DNA of 64,000 bases. Source: Lachancea thermotolerans CBS 6340 (taxonomy: Eukaryota; Ascomycota; Saccharomycetes; Saccharomycetales; Saccharomycetaceae). A model generated the notes under the pieces. That model worked only from the letters and a program-made list of their open reading frames with translations. It was not told the DNA's origin and searched no databases. Of this stretch, positions 47,406 to 56,463 are shown one piece after another. The stretch lies in the NCBI RefSeq assembly GCF_000142805.1, contig NC_013081.1, positions 744,001-808,000 on the forward strand. The letters are read 5' to 3'. Position numbers and translations under genes: made by a program. The first letter of the stretch is position 1. Each line of letters starts with the position of its first letter.

Positions 47406-47666
47406 CTATTCGTGGAAGTTCTGCACCTGGCCGAACTTGCTTTCGTGGCTCTGGTTGTTGGATCCACGCCTCTGCTTGTGGAACACTGGGGGCACCTCTC
47501 CGGCCTGAATGAGATCCTCGATCTCATCCCCGGGCCGGCCCCAGTTGGCCTTGCCGGATCCGTGCTTCTTGACCCCGTTAGGCGAATTCCCGTAGTTGCC
47601 GTTGTGCGTAAAGTAGTGCGACTCGGCCTTGTCCTCGTGAACTGTCCACTTGTTTGTTCTAGTCAT
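47406..47666 (-). CDS. Stf2/Tma10-family stress hydrophilin
   Basis: Small hydrophilic protein (86 residues, the family length) related to Stf2, an F1F0-ATPase-associated and desiccation-protective protein, and Tma10, which is ribosome-associated. The start MTRTNKWTVHEDKAESHYFT and the conserved GSGKANWGRPGDEIED identify the family. It is the single counterpart of YGR008C and YLR327C, so I assign no symbol. It lies next to ECT1 (YGR007W), as expected. Upstream on its strand lie a TATA box and several stress elements. Confidence 0.93.
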   Translation of the reverse strand: MTRTNKWTVHEDKAESHYFTHNGNYGNSPNGVKKHGSGKANWGRPGDEIEDLIQAGEVPPVFHKQRRGSNNQSHESKFGQVQNFHE

Positions 47667-47836
47667 GATGATGGTGATTGTTGTTGATTTGTGTTTGCCT
47701 TTGCTCTCTGTGAGAAGCTTTGCTTTGTGAGCTGAAGTTTAATGGTTAACCAGGAATAGCTTTAGTGCTTCTTGGCTTCTATAGTGCTTTGAAATAGCTG
47801 CTCGATCCTACCTAGCACTGTCGGGGGTGGGGCGCT

Positions 47837-48027
47837 CCCCTTATATACTTGAGTCTGTTCGTGTTCGATGCGCTCTCCTTGTTGCCCCGCGTTCGTCGCC
47901 ATGACTCTTTCGAGCTGGCCTGACCTGGTGACCAAGGGCGACACCCCAGCGTCCCTAATTGTCTTGGGAGGAAGGGGGTGGCTGGTGGTTTTGGACTAGG
48001 GGATGCTGGGAGGTGCGCGAATAGGGG
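47837..48027 (-). promoter_or_regulatory. Promoter of the STF2/TMA10 gene: TATA box and STRE cluster
   Basis: On the minus strand, TATATAAG ends at 47840, about 175 bp before the ATG, and is joined to a stress element core (CCCCT on the plus strand, 47837-47841). Three further cores (AGGGG on the plus strand) lie at 47973-47977, 47998-48002 and 48023-48027. STREs bind Msn2/Msn4 in either orientation. STF2 and TMA10 are stress-induced in S. cerevisiae, so the arrangement fits. The interpretation is by consensus only. Confidence 0.6.
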
Positions 48028-49959
48028 TGTTGGAGGATGTTCTGGAAGGAGCCAGCGAGAACGCGCACCTTGTTCCTCGCGACCAGCCTTCCTCGGGGTA
48101 CCGTTGAGAGGAAGGCGCTGTTGGATTAGCCGTACTGTTTCCGGGGAATTGACACGGAGCGAAATAGTCACATGCGTTCCCCCGTGCCGCGTGTGTGCTC
48201 GTATAATATGATGCATGTAATACGTTGTTAGTGATTTGTTTGTTTCGTCATATGTGACTATGTGTAAACTGTTGAGCTGGTCACGTGACTTGGGGTTTCG
48301 TCGGGAAAATAAATATGGTTCGTTACGGGGAGTTTCGTTTGGATTGTTCGCACCTTCTCAGCGGCTAATTGCAAGGGGCTAAAATAAGTACACCGAACGC
48401 AGCAAGAGCGAAAGATTGTTCGCTCAGGACTTAAGTCCCAATCATATCGTGTACGAAAGCAGGGAAACTGAGACATTGTCCCAAAAAATTCTAACATCCG
48501 GACCCACGTTGAGCTGATTGGGCGGACTATGCGGCAAGCGGGAGGAAGTTGGCGAAAAAAATGGCGCACAGAGTCCGCTTTAGTTAGCTTCAAAGGTGGT
48601 GTTGGTGAAAAGAGAGGCATGCAGCGCACAGAGTTAGAGGCGGGCAGTGCATAAGATAGCGTTGCACCGCGCACGCGGCGCGCGGTTACTTTCGCTTTCT
48701 GGCTGGTTACAAGTTTACGCATCACCATGCGACGCCCAGATTCGCGGGTTTGGAGCACGACTGCAGACTCGGCTTTCTGGACACCCAGAAAGCCGGCATG
48801 GTGTACACCAAGGCTGACACAATAGACAAAGCGCCCCGCGGCCGCGAGCCCAGACCCACGAGCCTGGGGTCCTGAGAGGAAGTGCAGTGAACGCAGGTGC
48901 GGCTTTGCTCGGCAAGAAATTTAAAAGTGCTGGTTTGACTGGCTTCAGTAAAGCCCGCAAGCTGCGCTGCAACAGACTCAAGAGAACTTGCTTTCTCCCG
49001 CTCGAAAGCAGGCTTTAATGTTCTCCAAATCAAGAGTGCTTGCCACTGCCTGAACAGCATTCACGACAGCTGCTCTTCTCATAGGATTTCAGCTTCTTTT
49101 GAGCGCCATTTCCAGCTACTGTATCCACGGCTCTGTTTTCACGTATTTGGTCCTACCCTTTTTTTTCGCAGCAAACATTCCGAACCCATCAGCCGCCTTC
49201 AGAGCAGTCTGCGGTGCGGGCTTTGCGGCCTCGGCAATAGTGTCCCCGGGAACTAATTTGACACAGCGTGCTTTGAAGCATCAGAGACCCTCGAAAGCGA
49301 TGCTTCGCGCGACAGACCATTGTTGATCACGCGAACGCGAGATCAGCTTCCGCGCGGGCACACCGCACGCCACATTCAATATATCAGGTACGCACACCCC
49401 CCGCTCCGTCGTTCGCGACCTCCGATATCTCTGTGTTCCGCGCCAAATGAACTTTTTCATCTTTCGATGATGTCTTTCCAGTGCCTAATCGTATTCTTGC
49501 CTCGCCTATTATAAAGGAAAAAAAAAACCCACGAATAAACAAGCCGGACAGGCAGAGAGTTTTCCCTCGATCCCCGCTCCCTCCCACGCAGGGCTTTTTT
49601 GTCAGGTTTTTTCCGCTGCTATTGAACTCACGCACGCCGGTTTTTGCCGCACGCTTGCCAGCTTAATTTTAGCACGCCAACGTCGCCGTCACCGCTTTTC
49701 GGTTTATATCCCTCTTCTAAGCCTCTGGGTTAACCAGGCTTTTCCCATAGCACAGCGATAGGCCCTTTGTTGACCTTCGCGCTCCCTGCTCGCCGACCGC
49801 CTTCGCCTGTCGTCAGACTTCGCACGCCGGCGCGCCGAACGCTGCACAGTTGCGCTGAGACTCGAGGCCGCACTTTTCCTGGCTTAGTCTTTCGTATCGC
49901 GGTTTATCGCGCCTTGATTGCCGTCCCTTAGCAGCATCAATACGCACACACGCTCGCCG
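48028..49959. other. About 1.9-kb region between the STF2/TMA10 promoter and NMA1
   Basis: Unusually long gap for this genome. Open frames up to 166 codons occur on both strands, but none has recognisable domains or family-like composition; GC content near 50 percent makes chance frames likely. One minus-strand frame between about 49260 and 48960 has coding-like composition but is interrupted by stops (see findings). A strong hairpin lies at 48770-48795. The part after about 49300 is probably the NMA1 promoter and leader, with T- and A-rich runs near 49515-49535. In S. cerevisiae, SEC9 lies between STF2 and NMA2; it is not here. Confidence 0.5.
48770..48795. repeat. Perfect 11-bp inverted repeat with 4-nt loop
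   Basis: Arms CGGCTTTCTGG (48770-48780) and CCAGAAAGCCG (48785-48795) are perfectly complementary around ACAC. A 10-bp palindrome GGTGTACACC follows a few bases later. It lies in a gap without an assigned gene, so it could be a terminator-like RNA hairpin, a protein-binding palindrome or a chance structure. Confidence 0.7.
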
Positions 49960-51327
49960 ATGGACCCGACTAAGGCTCCTGATTTCGAGCCCCCCTCGGA
50001 AAATAGAACGCCGAACCCGCCGCTGGCGCCGCAGTCCACTATTCCTAAAAGCGGCCCCATTATGCCTTACGTTTTGGCCGACTACAACGCATCAATAGAT
50101 GCGCCAATCCATCCGCGCACTTACAAGAAGCACTCGAAGGCCGGTCGCCACGTGTCTACTGCGCATCACAGCTCCATTCCGCTAAAGCAACCCGAGCTTC
50201 AGCCGCCCTCTCATGAAACCTCCGATGAGGATGAACGCGCGCAGGATGATCACCCTGCCCCGAGCCCTGCTTTGAGTGCTGGCCCCGGCTCCAACCCGGA
50301 CCATGACAGCTATTTTGACAACGATGCTGCCACGATCTCGGGCTCCCACTATCGACGCAACTCTAGCCGCACCAGCCTCGCCCAACAGTTCACTCACCAA
50401 ATGAACCTCTTTGATGGCGACTCTCCGTTCCACAATATGTCGTTGAAGGATGAGGAGCCCAAGGAGGAACACATCGGGTCCCGTATCCATAAGTACCAGA
50501 TCGCTGATCTCGAAGAGGTTCCACATGGCGTTGTACGCCAGGCTGCGACCCTCGACCAATACTGCTTCCCTAGCCATCGCCTACAGAAGGAGCTTCGCAA
50601 CCCTAACAAGTTGCCCTTGGTGGTTGTAGCGTGTGGCTCCTTCTCACCCATCACTTACCTTCACTTGCGGATGTTCGAAATGGCTTTGGACGCCATCTCC
50701 GAGCAGACGAGGTTCGAAGTCGTGGGCGGCTACTACTCTCCCGTCAGCGATAATTACAAGAAGCCAGGGTTGGCGCCCTCACACCACAGAGTCCGCATGT
50801 GTGAACTGGCCTGCGAGCGTACCTCCTCCTGGCTTATGGTCGACGCCTGGGAGTCTTTGCAGCCCACTTATACGCGGACTGCTAAAGTACTTGACCACTT
50901 CAACGATGAAATCAACGTGAAGAGGGGAGGTATTGCCACCTCTTTTGGCGCCAGAGTTGGCGTCAAAATCATGCTCCTGGCAGGCGGCGACCTTATAGAA
51001 AGTATGGGCGAGCCTAATGTGTGGGCTGACTCAGACCTGCATCACATATTGGGCAACTACGGATGTCTCATTGTTGAGAGAACTGGGTCTGATGTGAGAT
51101 CGTTTTTGCTTTCTCACGATATCATGTACGAGCACAGGCGAAATGTTCTAGTCATCAAACAACTAATCTACAATGATATTTCCTCTACGAAAGTGCGCCT
51201 CTTCATTCGCCGGGGCATGTCGGTACAGTACTTGTTACCTAACAGTGTTATTCGCTATATTCAGGAACATGGTCTTTACGTTAACCAAACAGAACCTGTA
51301 AAGCAAGTTATGGGTAACAAAGAGTAG
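49960..51327 (+). CDS. Nicotinamide/nicotinic acid mononucleotide adenylyltransferase
   Basis: Forms NAD or deamido-NAD from the mononucleotide and ATP, in both the de novo and salvage routes. 455 residues from the ATG at 49960 (MDPTKAPDFEPP), longer than yeast Nma1/Nma2 (about 400) because of an extended disordered N terminus (about 1-215). The catalytic domain starts VVVACGSFSPITYLHLRMFE, with the G-S-F-x-P-x-T/H-x-x-H signature, and ends with the conserved DISSTKVR and RYIQEHGLY. It is the single counterpart of NMA1 (YLR328W) and NMA2 (YGR010W), so no symbol is chosen. The open frame runs 42 bp further upstream, but without an ATG. Confidence 0.95.
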   Translation: MDPTKAPDFEPPSENRTPNPPLAPQSTIPKSGPIMPYVLADYNASIDAPIHPRTYKKHSKAGRHVSTAHHSSIPLKQPELQPPSHETSDEDERAQDDHPAPSPALSAGPGSNPDHDSYFDNDAATISGSHYRRNSSRTSLAQQFTHQMNLFDGDSPFHNMSLKDEEPKEEHIGSRIHKYQIADLEEVPHGVVRQAATLDQYCFPSHRLQKELRNPNKLPLVVVACGSFSPITYLHLRMFEMALDAISEQTRFEVVGGYYSPVSDNYKKPGLAPSHHRVRMCELACERTSSWLMVDAWESLQPTYTRTAKVLDHFNDEINVKRGGIATSFGARVGVKIMLLAGGDLIESMGEPNVWADSDLHHILGNYGCLIVERTGSDVRSFLLSHDIMYEHRRNVLVIKQLIYNDISSTKVRLFIRRGMSVQYLLPNSVIRYIQEHGLYVNQTEPVKQVMGNKE

Positions 51328-51840
51328 CATCTAGGCTGATCTATTAATCTCCTCACAGCCCACCTGCTTCCACTCAACCACCTCTTTTCATATGTTTTCG
51401 AGCACCTGGCCATTGGCTCCGAGACTATCCGGTTCTGTTCCTTGGACCTGCTTATTAGCATTTTATATGATACCAATGTAAACAACTGTAGTAATAAAGT
51501 CTGATGTATAAGTATTGTTCAGATTGATTCATTGATGGTTTTATTATGAGCTATGTACAGGTGCAAATTGTCGTCGTCTTGGGTATTTGAAAGAGGTTGA
51601 AACCCCTTCCTTATGTCTATCATCCAATTTGCATATGTGCGGCAATTAACCGCGGCACTGACCCAGTTTGTGCCAAAAGAAAGACTCTTGACATACACGC
51701 AGCAGTTCTCCGGATGCTTCTGCAATAATCAAACATGTATGATGAATAAGTTTAAAAAGAGACTGCAGAGAGCGCTTAAGCGCTTGTCATGTAACTATGA
51801 TGCTTTCTTGCACTCGCGCGCGCTAAGCTTTCCTGTGTTG
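51328..51840. other. 513-bp convergent intergenic region, NMA1 / zinc-cluster gene
   Basis: Contains the 3' flanks of two convergent genes. A perfect 14-bp palindrome AGCGCTTAAGCGCT lies at 51771-51784. Short open frames (68 and 85 codons) overlap each other on opposite strands and show no family features. AT-rich, polyadenylation-like sequence follows the NMA1 stop. Confidence 0.4.
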
Positions 51841-54462
51841 TTATTCCCGTGGATCGTCGCTGCCACGTGAATCTGCAGCCGGCCACTGAAAGTTAACGTT
51901 CTCTGGCGGGGTGAAGAAATTGAAGTTCACTTGTATGCTATCCCAAAATCCTGGAGGCAGAGGTATAGATGTCTTTTGGACGGGCTGTCTGTCTCTTATC
52001 TCAGTAAGTTGCGCGGGAGTTTTGTCTCCCGAACTCTGAACTAAGTCCGTGGGCGGGTTCTCACTTGTGCTAGATGGAGGCTCCGTCTGATCCTCGTCTT
52101 CAACGCCTTCATACAATGGACCAGGCGCAGTGTCAAGCTCGGCTTCGAGATTGCTGTTGAAGTGGAAGTCTGCTGGCAGCGGCTGGGAGACATCGGGGAA
52201 TAGTTGATGAGGATCGAAACTTTTGTGATGAGGACCAACTTGCGAGAGATCTGTGGTAGTGAAGTTAAAGTCATGCGCCCATGGCGGTGGCGGTCCTTGT
52301 ATAGGAGGGGGCTGAGGGTTCGTGGCAGCCTGAATAAATGGAACCTGAGGGTTGGGATTTTTCGGGCTGTGTTGCGATGGGCTCACAATACGCGGATTCT
52401 TAGGAATTACTGGGAATACAGGACGCGCGGCGTATCTTAGTTGCTTATAAGCTGAGTTGGGGCTTTTGTTGTCGACAGCATTGATGCCCTGAATTGGAGA
52501 GCTCCAGCTGCCTACGCTCGTAGGAGATGGCCGTTGTCGGTCGATCTCAATGCTACGTGCTGGGCTTGGAACTTCTATTGGAATAGCAGGGCTCTTCTCA
52601 TTGCTGATCTTGGACTTGAAGCTCTTAACCAATCTGCGTATGTATTCTGGCTTTTTACTGAACGAGAACAGAACCTCGCCCAGCAATGCGCATGAGTTCC
52701 ACTGCTGCCCCAACTTCAAGAGAACCTGCTCCAGAACGTGGTAGCATTTCAGGGCTATTTCCGAGAAAATAGAACTTGAATCGTACATGTGGTGAACGAA
52801 TATCGTCATGGCTTCAAAGAAACAGTATGCGTGACCCGCGTAGCAGTATCCCAACTCGTCTCTATCAAGCAGGATTTGGCCAACCAAACTTAAAGAATGC
52901 GCTGCTTGGAATGCGATACCAGCCGAGAGATACTGCTCATCAGACGCCCTGACCATGTCGTGAATGTTAGACTTATGCAGCAGACACAGAGTCTTGTAGT
53001 AAAGCGCGTTGACAAAGGCCTTTGGAATGGAGTGCTTGGTGAAGATCTCGGCGTTGGAGTGGTACGTCAGGGACTCGGGCAGGTTGTTCCGCCAGCGCTG
53101 CAGCAAAAGGTCGAAATGTTGTATTAAAAATTTGGCGTCGCAGTGGGCCGCGGCAGGGCGGTTGAGCTCGCGGGATATCCGCGACATGATCTCTGCTATC
53201 TGCACGGTGGATATAATGCAGTCCATGTGGTCCACGGGCATGGAGTGCTCGGGCGCCTCGCCCTCGAAGACAAAGTCGTCGTGGGTCAGAACGGGAACGT
53301 CGCAGTCATCAAGATTTATGGCCTGGGGCCTGCCAATTGATATCGACACAAGAGTATCTATGACGTACAAGATCCACCAGATGAGCTTGCGGGCCCTCTT
53401 TTCGTTCGCGGTCAAGGTGGGGTGGAAGTCCGCGGAGCGGTGCAGGCCGTAGGTTTGCGCTATGGTGACGGCGTTTTTGATGAAGTACATGGGCATGTGG
53501 ATGGTGTTTTTTTCGTTGAAGGCCTGCTTGCTGAGCAGCATCATGCCCTGCAGGAGGCACACCTCGTTCTCCTCGTAGCGGCCGTCGTACAGAGACTTGG
53601 CGCGCTGGTAGAAGATGTTGGAGGCCAGGTCCGTGGAGCCGTTCTTGTCCATGAGCAGCGGGTTGCGGGAGAGCTTCACCGCGACGCACAGAATCGCCTG
53701 CAGGAGGAAGATGGAGCAGGTGTTTGCCGCGTAGGCCTTGCGGAACTCGGTCTGGTTCATGATGGGCATGAGCGGGTGGATGTAGCGGAAGTAGAGGTCC
53801 ACGAGCTCGTCGCAGATCTGCTTCGACGGCAGCAGGAACGCGCCGGTGATGCGCAGCATCTCCAGGTTGGCGACCCTGGGGCTGCCCTCGCCCGAGAGCG
53901 GGAGCGCGGAGCGCAGCTTCTGCGCGGACGCGAAGTTCGAGCCGTCCGGAAACGACGACCCCGTCAGCATGCTGAGGAAGCTGGAAGACCCGAAGTACAC
54001 GTACACGCGGTCGCGGTCCTCGCGCTCCGCGTCGAAAAACACGCCGGGCTCCACGCCGCGGCCGCGCAGGTACTCGTCGCCGTAGGGCATGCCGTTGGAC
54101 ACGGTCTCCTTGACGGTCTGCTCCTCCTCGTTCTCACGGCCCTGGCCCGCGCCCTGCCCGGGCCCGTGCCCGTGCCCGTGCCCGGGCGCGCACCCGTCGG
54201 CGCCAGCCGACGGGTGCGCGCCCACCTCTGCGTCGTCCTCGGCCTTCAGCCCGGCCTCCGCGCCGCCCGCCGCGCCGCCCACCTTCTTGCCGCGCTTCAC
54301 CTTCTTCACGTCCCGCAGCCGGCACACCAGCCCGAACGTCTGGCACGAAGTGCAGGGCACCCGGATGTTCGCGTCGCACCGGACCTTTCGGTCGTGGCAC
54401 ACCTCGCACGCCCTGCTCGTCCTCGGCTTCCTCACCCTGTATGCGCTCTTCTCGCTATTCAT
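51841..54462 (-). CDS. Zn2Cys6 transcription factor, FarA/Ctf1-like cluster
   Basis: Regulator of 873 residues. The zinc cluster (cysteines at 19, 22, 29, 37, 40, 47) has the pattern ACxxCHxRKVRCDA...PCTSC, which resembles the FarA/Ctf1 group that controls fatty-acid or cutin genes in filamentous fungi and Candida. I infer resemblance only. A glycine/histidine/proline-rich low-complexity stretch (about 78-110, GHGHGHGPGQGAGQG) follows. The fungal-specific domain spans about 200-560 (LVDLYFRYIHPLMPIMNQTEF; KLIWWILYVIDTLVSISIGRPQAI). A Pro/Gln/acidic tail may activate transcription. S. cerevisiae has nothing equivalent between the NMA and MCY1 positions. The 5' half is extremely GC-rich and carries an 18-bp hairpin. 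Confidence 0.87.
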   Translation of the reverse strand: MNSEKSAYRVRKPRTSRACEVCHDRKVRCDANIRVPCTSCQTFGLVCRLRDVKKVKRGKKVGGAAGGAEAGLKAEDDAEVGAHPSAGADGCAPGHGHGHGPGQGAGQGRENEEEQTVKETVSNGMPYGDEYLRGRGVEPGVFFDAEREDRDRVYVYFGSSSFLSMLTGSSFPDGSNFASAQKLRSALPLSGEGSPRVANLEMLRITGAFLLPSKQICDELVDLYFRYIHPLMPIMNQTEFRKAYAANTCSIFLLQAILCVAVKLSRNPLLMDKNGSTDLASNIFYQRAKSLYDGRYEENEVCLLQGMMLLSKQAFNEKNTIHMPMYFIKNAVTIAQTYGLHRSADFHPTLTANEKRARKLIWWILYVIDTLVSISIGRPQAINLDDCDVPVLTHDDFVFEGEAPEHSMPVDHMDCIISTVQIAEIMSRISRELNRPAAAHCDAKFLIQHFDLLLQRWRNNLPESLTYHSNAEIFTKHSIPKAFVNALYYKTLCLLHKSNIHDMVRASDEQYLSAGIAFQAAHSLSLVGQILLDRDELGYCYAGHAYCFFEAMTIFVHHMYDSSSIFSEIALKCYHVLEQVLLKLGQQWNSCALLGEVLFSFSKKPEYIRRLVKSFKSKISNEKSPAIPIEVPSPARSIEIDRQRPSPTSVGSWSSPIQGINAVDNKSPNSAYKQLRYAARPVFPVIPKNPRIVSPSQHSPKNPNPQVPFIQAATNPQPPPIQGPPPPWAHDFNFTTTDLSQVGPHHKSFDPHQLFPDVSQPLPADFHFNSNLEAELDTAPGPLYEGVEDEDQTEPPSSTSENPPTDLVQSSGDKTPAQLTEIRDRQPVQKTSIPLPPGFWDSIQVNFNFFTPPENVNFQWPAADSRGSDDPRE
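54184..54223. repeat. Perfect 18-bp inverted repeat inside the zinc-cluster coding region
   Basis: Arms GGGCGCGCACCCGTCGGC (54184-54201) and GCCGACGGGTGCGCGCCC (54206-54223) are perfectly complementary around a 4-nt loop. It falls at about codons 80-93 of the zinc-cluster gene, in the low-complexity segment after the DNA-binding domain. Transcribed, it would form an extremely stable RNA hairpin near the 5' end of the message. Confidence 0.9.
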
Positions 54463-55751
54463 AGGTCCACGTCGTCGCCGCGTCTAGGATCTGGGATACT
54501 CCGCCAACCGTGGTTCGTCTTTTCTCCATCGCCCAGAAACTACTTTCCCACACCAGAGCTCGCCTTTTCATTTTCTGCCCAGGGTCAGGGCCAGGGCCAC
54601 CATGAAGGGTTGAACCCAAACACTCGCCGGCCCGCCCGCCTGCCGCACGCAGCACGCAGCACGAACATTCCCACCGCCGCCGCTCCTGCTGACCTAACGC
54701 CCCACGCGTGCAGAAAGCGCAGCCTTGCAGCTGACCAAGGCTCCCGCCAACGCTGTGCCGATCTTCAGAACCGCTCGCGTAATCCGCTGTTATTTCTTGG
54801 GTTTTTCAAACCCGAAATCATGCTACCGTATGCAGCTACCGCATGCAGCCACTGCGACGAAAAGCGGATAACCAGCCCAAACCGCCGGCGCGTGGCGGTG
54901 CGGGCGCGCGCCGGCCAGACGCCTTCTCCATGGAGATCTGCGTTTCCGTCCCGTCGAGAAAGCGCTAGCCGTGCAGCGTGCGAAGGTAGCTGCTGACGCC
55001 AGCGGCAGAAACGGAAGCAGGAGGAGAGACAGAAGCGAAACTGAGAGCGAGAGAGAAGAGAAACACAAAAAACAAAAAAAAAAGCTATTCCACGGACGCA
55101 TCTCCAGCGGAAGAGGTGCAGGTGCATGAATAGGGTGACGCGTAGAAGAACCAGCCCAAGCTTGAGCACCAGCACCAGCACCAGTACCAGCATGCGCGTG
55201 AGCACAAAAACTCGGATTTGGAGGTGAAAGGCCGATTTTGGCGTGGAAGCGCCCAGGCACGGAACGGCACGGAACGTTTCCGCCGCGAGCCGCCCGGCAG
55301 GCGTTGCTATATCCGCGTCGTAAGCGGTGGTTGTGTTAGGAGTTAAGGCATTGTTCGGAATAGCGGTGCCTTCATTTGCGACCGTTTCGCGCGGTGTTGG
55401 AGACGCCACGCCGGGTGACGTCGTTCGAGAGCTGCGCGACGTAGGGGGCGAGCTAGCGGACAAAGAGGTGGCGATCGCGGCAGGCAGCGCGGTTGGATCC
55501 TGCTGACAAGGGCTAAGCTTCCCAACAAAAGCGATGTCACGGGGTGATGCACGCGCGGAGCGCGGAACGGTGCGGTGGACGCAGCGGAGGTGCAGCGGCC
55601 GCATGGATGCGCAGCGCAGGCGCGGCAGGGGCGCGGCAGGCAGGGGAACGGCAGGAGAACGGCAGTGGAAGTACTATGCGGGAGCAGCAAGGGGAGCAGC
55701 GTGTTGGGCGGGTCGCGGTGTGGAAGCGCAGCGCGGGAGCGCCGCACGGGA

Positions 55752-55789
55752 GCGTTGCTCCCGGCGCGTTGCTCCCGGCGCGTTGCTCC
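55752..55789. repeat. Tandem repeat, 14-bp unit, 2.7 copies
   Basis: GCGTTGCTCCCGGC occurs at 55752-55765 and 55766-55779, followed by a partial copy GCGTTGCTCC (55780-55789). The copies are identical, which implies recent expansion. They stand directly before the two hairpins in the same gap. Confidence 0.8.
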
Positions 55790-55801
55790 AGGAGCCAGCG
55801 G

Positions 55802-55842
55802 CGGACAGCCGCCGAGTGAGTGCGAGTCTCGGCGGCTGTCCG
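55802..55842. repeat. Perfect 15-bp inverted repeat, 11-nt loop
   Basis: Arms CGGACAGCCGCCGAG (55802-55816) and CTCGGCGGCTGTCCG (55828-55842) pair perfectly around 11 nt. The stem is 80 percent G/C. Its place beside a second hairpin suggests a structured transcript or a protein-binding array, but no known RNA family was recognised. Confidence 0.85.
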
Positions 55843-55860
55843 ACGCGGAGGAGCGACCGT

Positions 55861-55885
55861 GGAGAAGCGCTAGCAGCGCTTCTCC
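55861..55885. repeat. Perfect 11-bp inverted repeat, 3-nt loop
   Basis: Arms GGAGAAGCGCT (55861-55871) and AGCGCTTCTCC (55875-55885) flank AGC. The pairing can continue with CG against CG after one mismatch. It follows the 15-bp hairpin by 18 nt. Confidence 0.85.
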
Positions 55886-56003
55886 GCGGGTACGGTAGGT
55901 TTAGTCAGAAACCGTCCAAACAGCAGCCCGTAGTTTTTTGCTGTGTTCTTTAGCCCGGGCTTTGTTTTGGGGCTAGGGGGAAATTCATGTTTGGCAATTA
56001 TTG

Positions 56004-56041
56004 GCTGAAATTAGATCTGCTGAAATCGTATCTGCTGAAAT
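56004..56041. repeat. Three direct repeats of GCTGAAAT at 15-bp spacing
   Basis: GCTGAAAT starts at 56004, 56019 and 56034. The last two copies are each preceded by ATCT. The set lies about 430 bp upstream of MCY1. Regular 15-bp spacing may reflect tandem duplication or repeated binding sites for an unknown factor. Confidence 0.6.
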
Positions 56042-56463
56042 ACGAGAGTGTAGGCAAGGTTAGGAACACGGCGAGCGATGGCCCGCAGATAGGGAACTCC
56101 GGGCCGCGCGGTATAGCTTGGCGCGCGTGTGCAAGGGTGGGCTGCGCGGCCGGAAGTGTAGAATGTAGCTTTGTAGGGACGCGGAAGCGCTGGGGCGAGG
56201 CGGAGCGCCGGGGCGAGGCAGAGTGCCAGGCCTGGTGCGGTCCGGGCGAGTCCCCGCCGGCCCAGTGGCACGCTCCGTCTCCGCGCGCCCCGGTCTCTTG
56301 CCTGTCGCGCGCGCCACGTTCGTTACAGGCTACGGGCTCTTCTCTCCATTGTCTCAATCACCTGTCTGAAATTTCAAGTTCGCAAACACTCGAGGTGCGC
56401 CCGGCGTGCCGAAGAAAACACAAGATCCCGTGAAACCGCTCGCAGCCCCGAACCAGAACCACC

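Larger units (their letters stand above)
54463..56463. other. 2-kb GC-rich region between the zinc-cluster gene and MCY1
   Basis: Divergent promoter region for the zinc-cluster gene (minus) and MCY1 (plus), much longer than most gaps here. Open frames up to about 280 codons exist on both strands, but the products are Arg/Ala/Pro-rich or low in complexity with no domain, as expected from GC-rich DNA. Features listed separately are the tandem 14-mers and two hairpins (55752-55885) and a 15-bp periodic repeat (56004-56041). An A-rich run lies near 55067-55084. No RNA gene could be assigned. Confidence 0.5.

Noticed and set aside
47762-47944. 60-codon minus-strand frame upstream of the STF2/TMA10 gene
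   Set aside because: It contains that gene's TATA box and a stress element and lies only 95 bp before the start codon, so it is promoter sequence. No known family.
48258-48758. 166-codon minus-strand frame
   Set aside because: Low-quality composition (many Arg, Cys, Thr), no domain or membrane pattern, and in a gap where GC content allows long chance frames.
53422-54996. 524-codon open frame on the plus strand
   Set aside because: It runs antisense to the zinc-cluster gene through its GC-rich 5' half. The product is Val/Arg/Ala-rich without domains, as expected from the opposite strand of GC-rich coding DNA.
54765-55747. Overlapping minus-strand frames of 279 and 134 codons upstream of the zinc-cluster gene
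   Set aside because: Products are rich in Arg, Leu, Ser and Pro with tracts such as VLVLVLVLKL that stem from a short CAGCAC-type repeat on the plus strand. No protein family seen.
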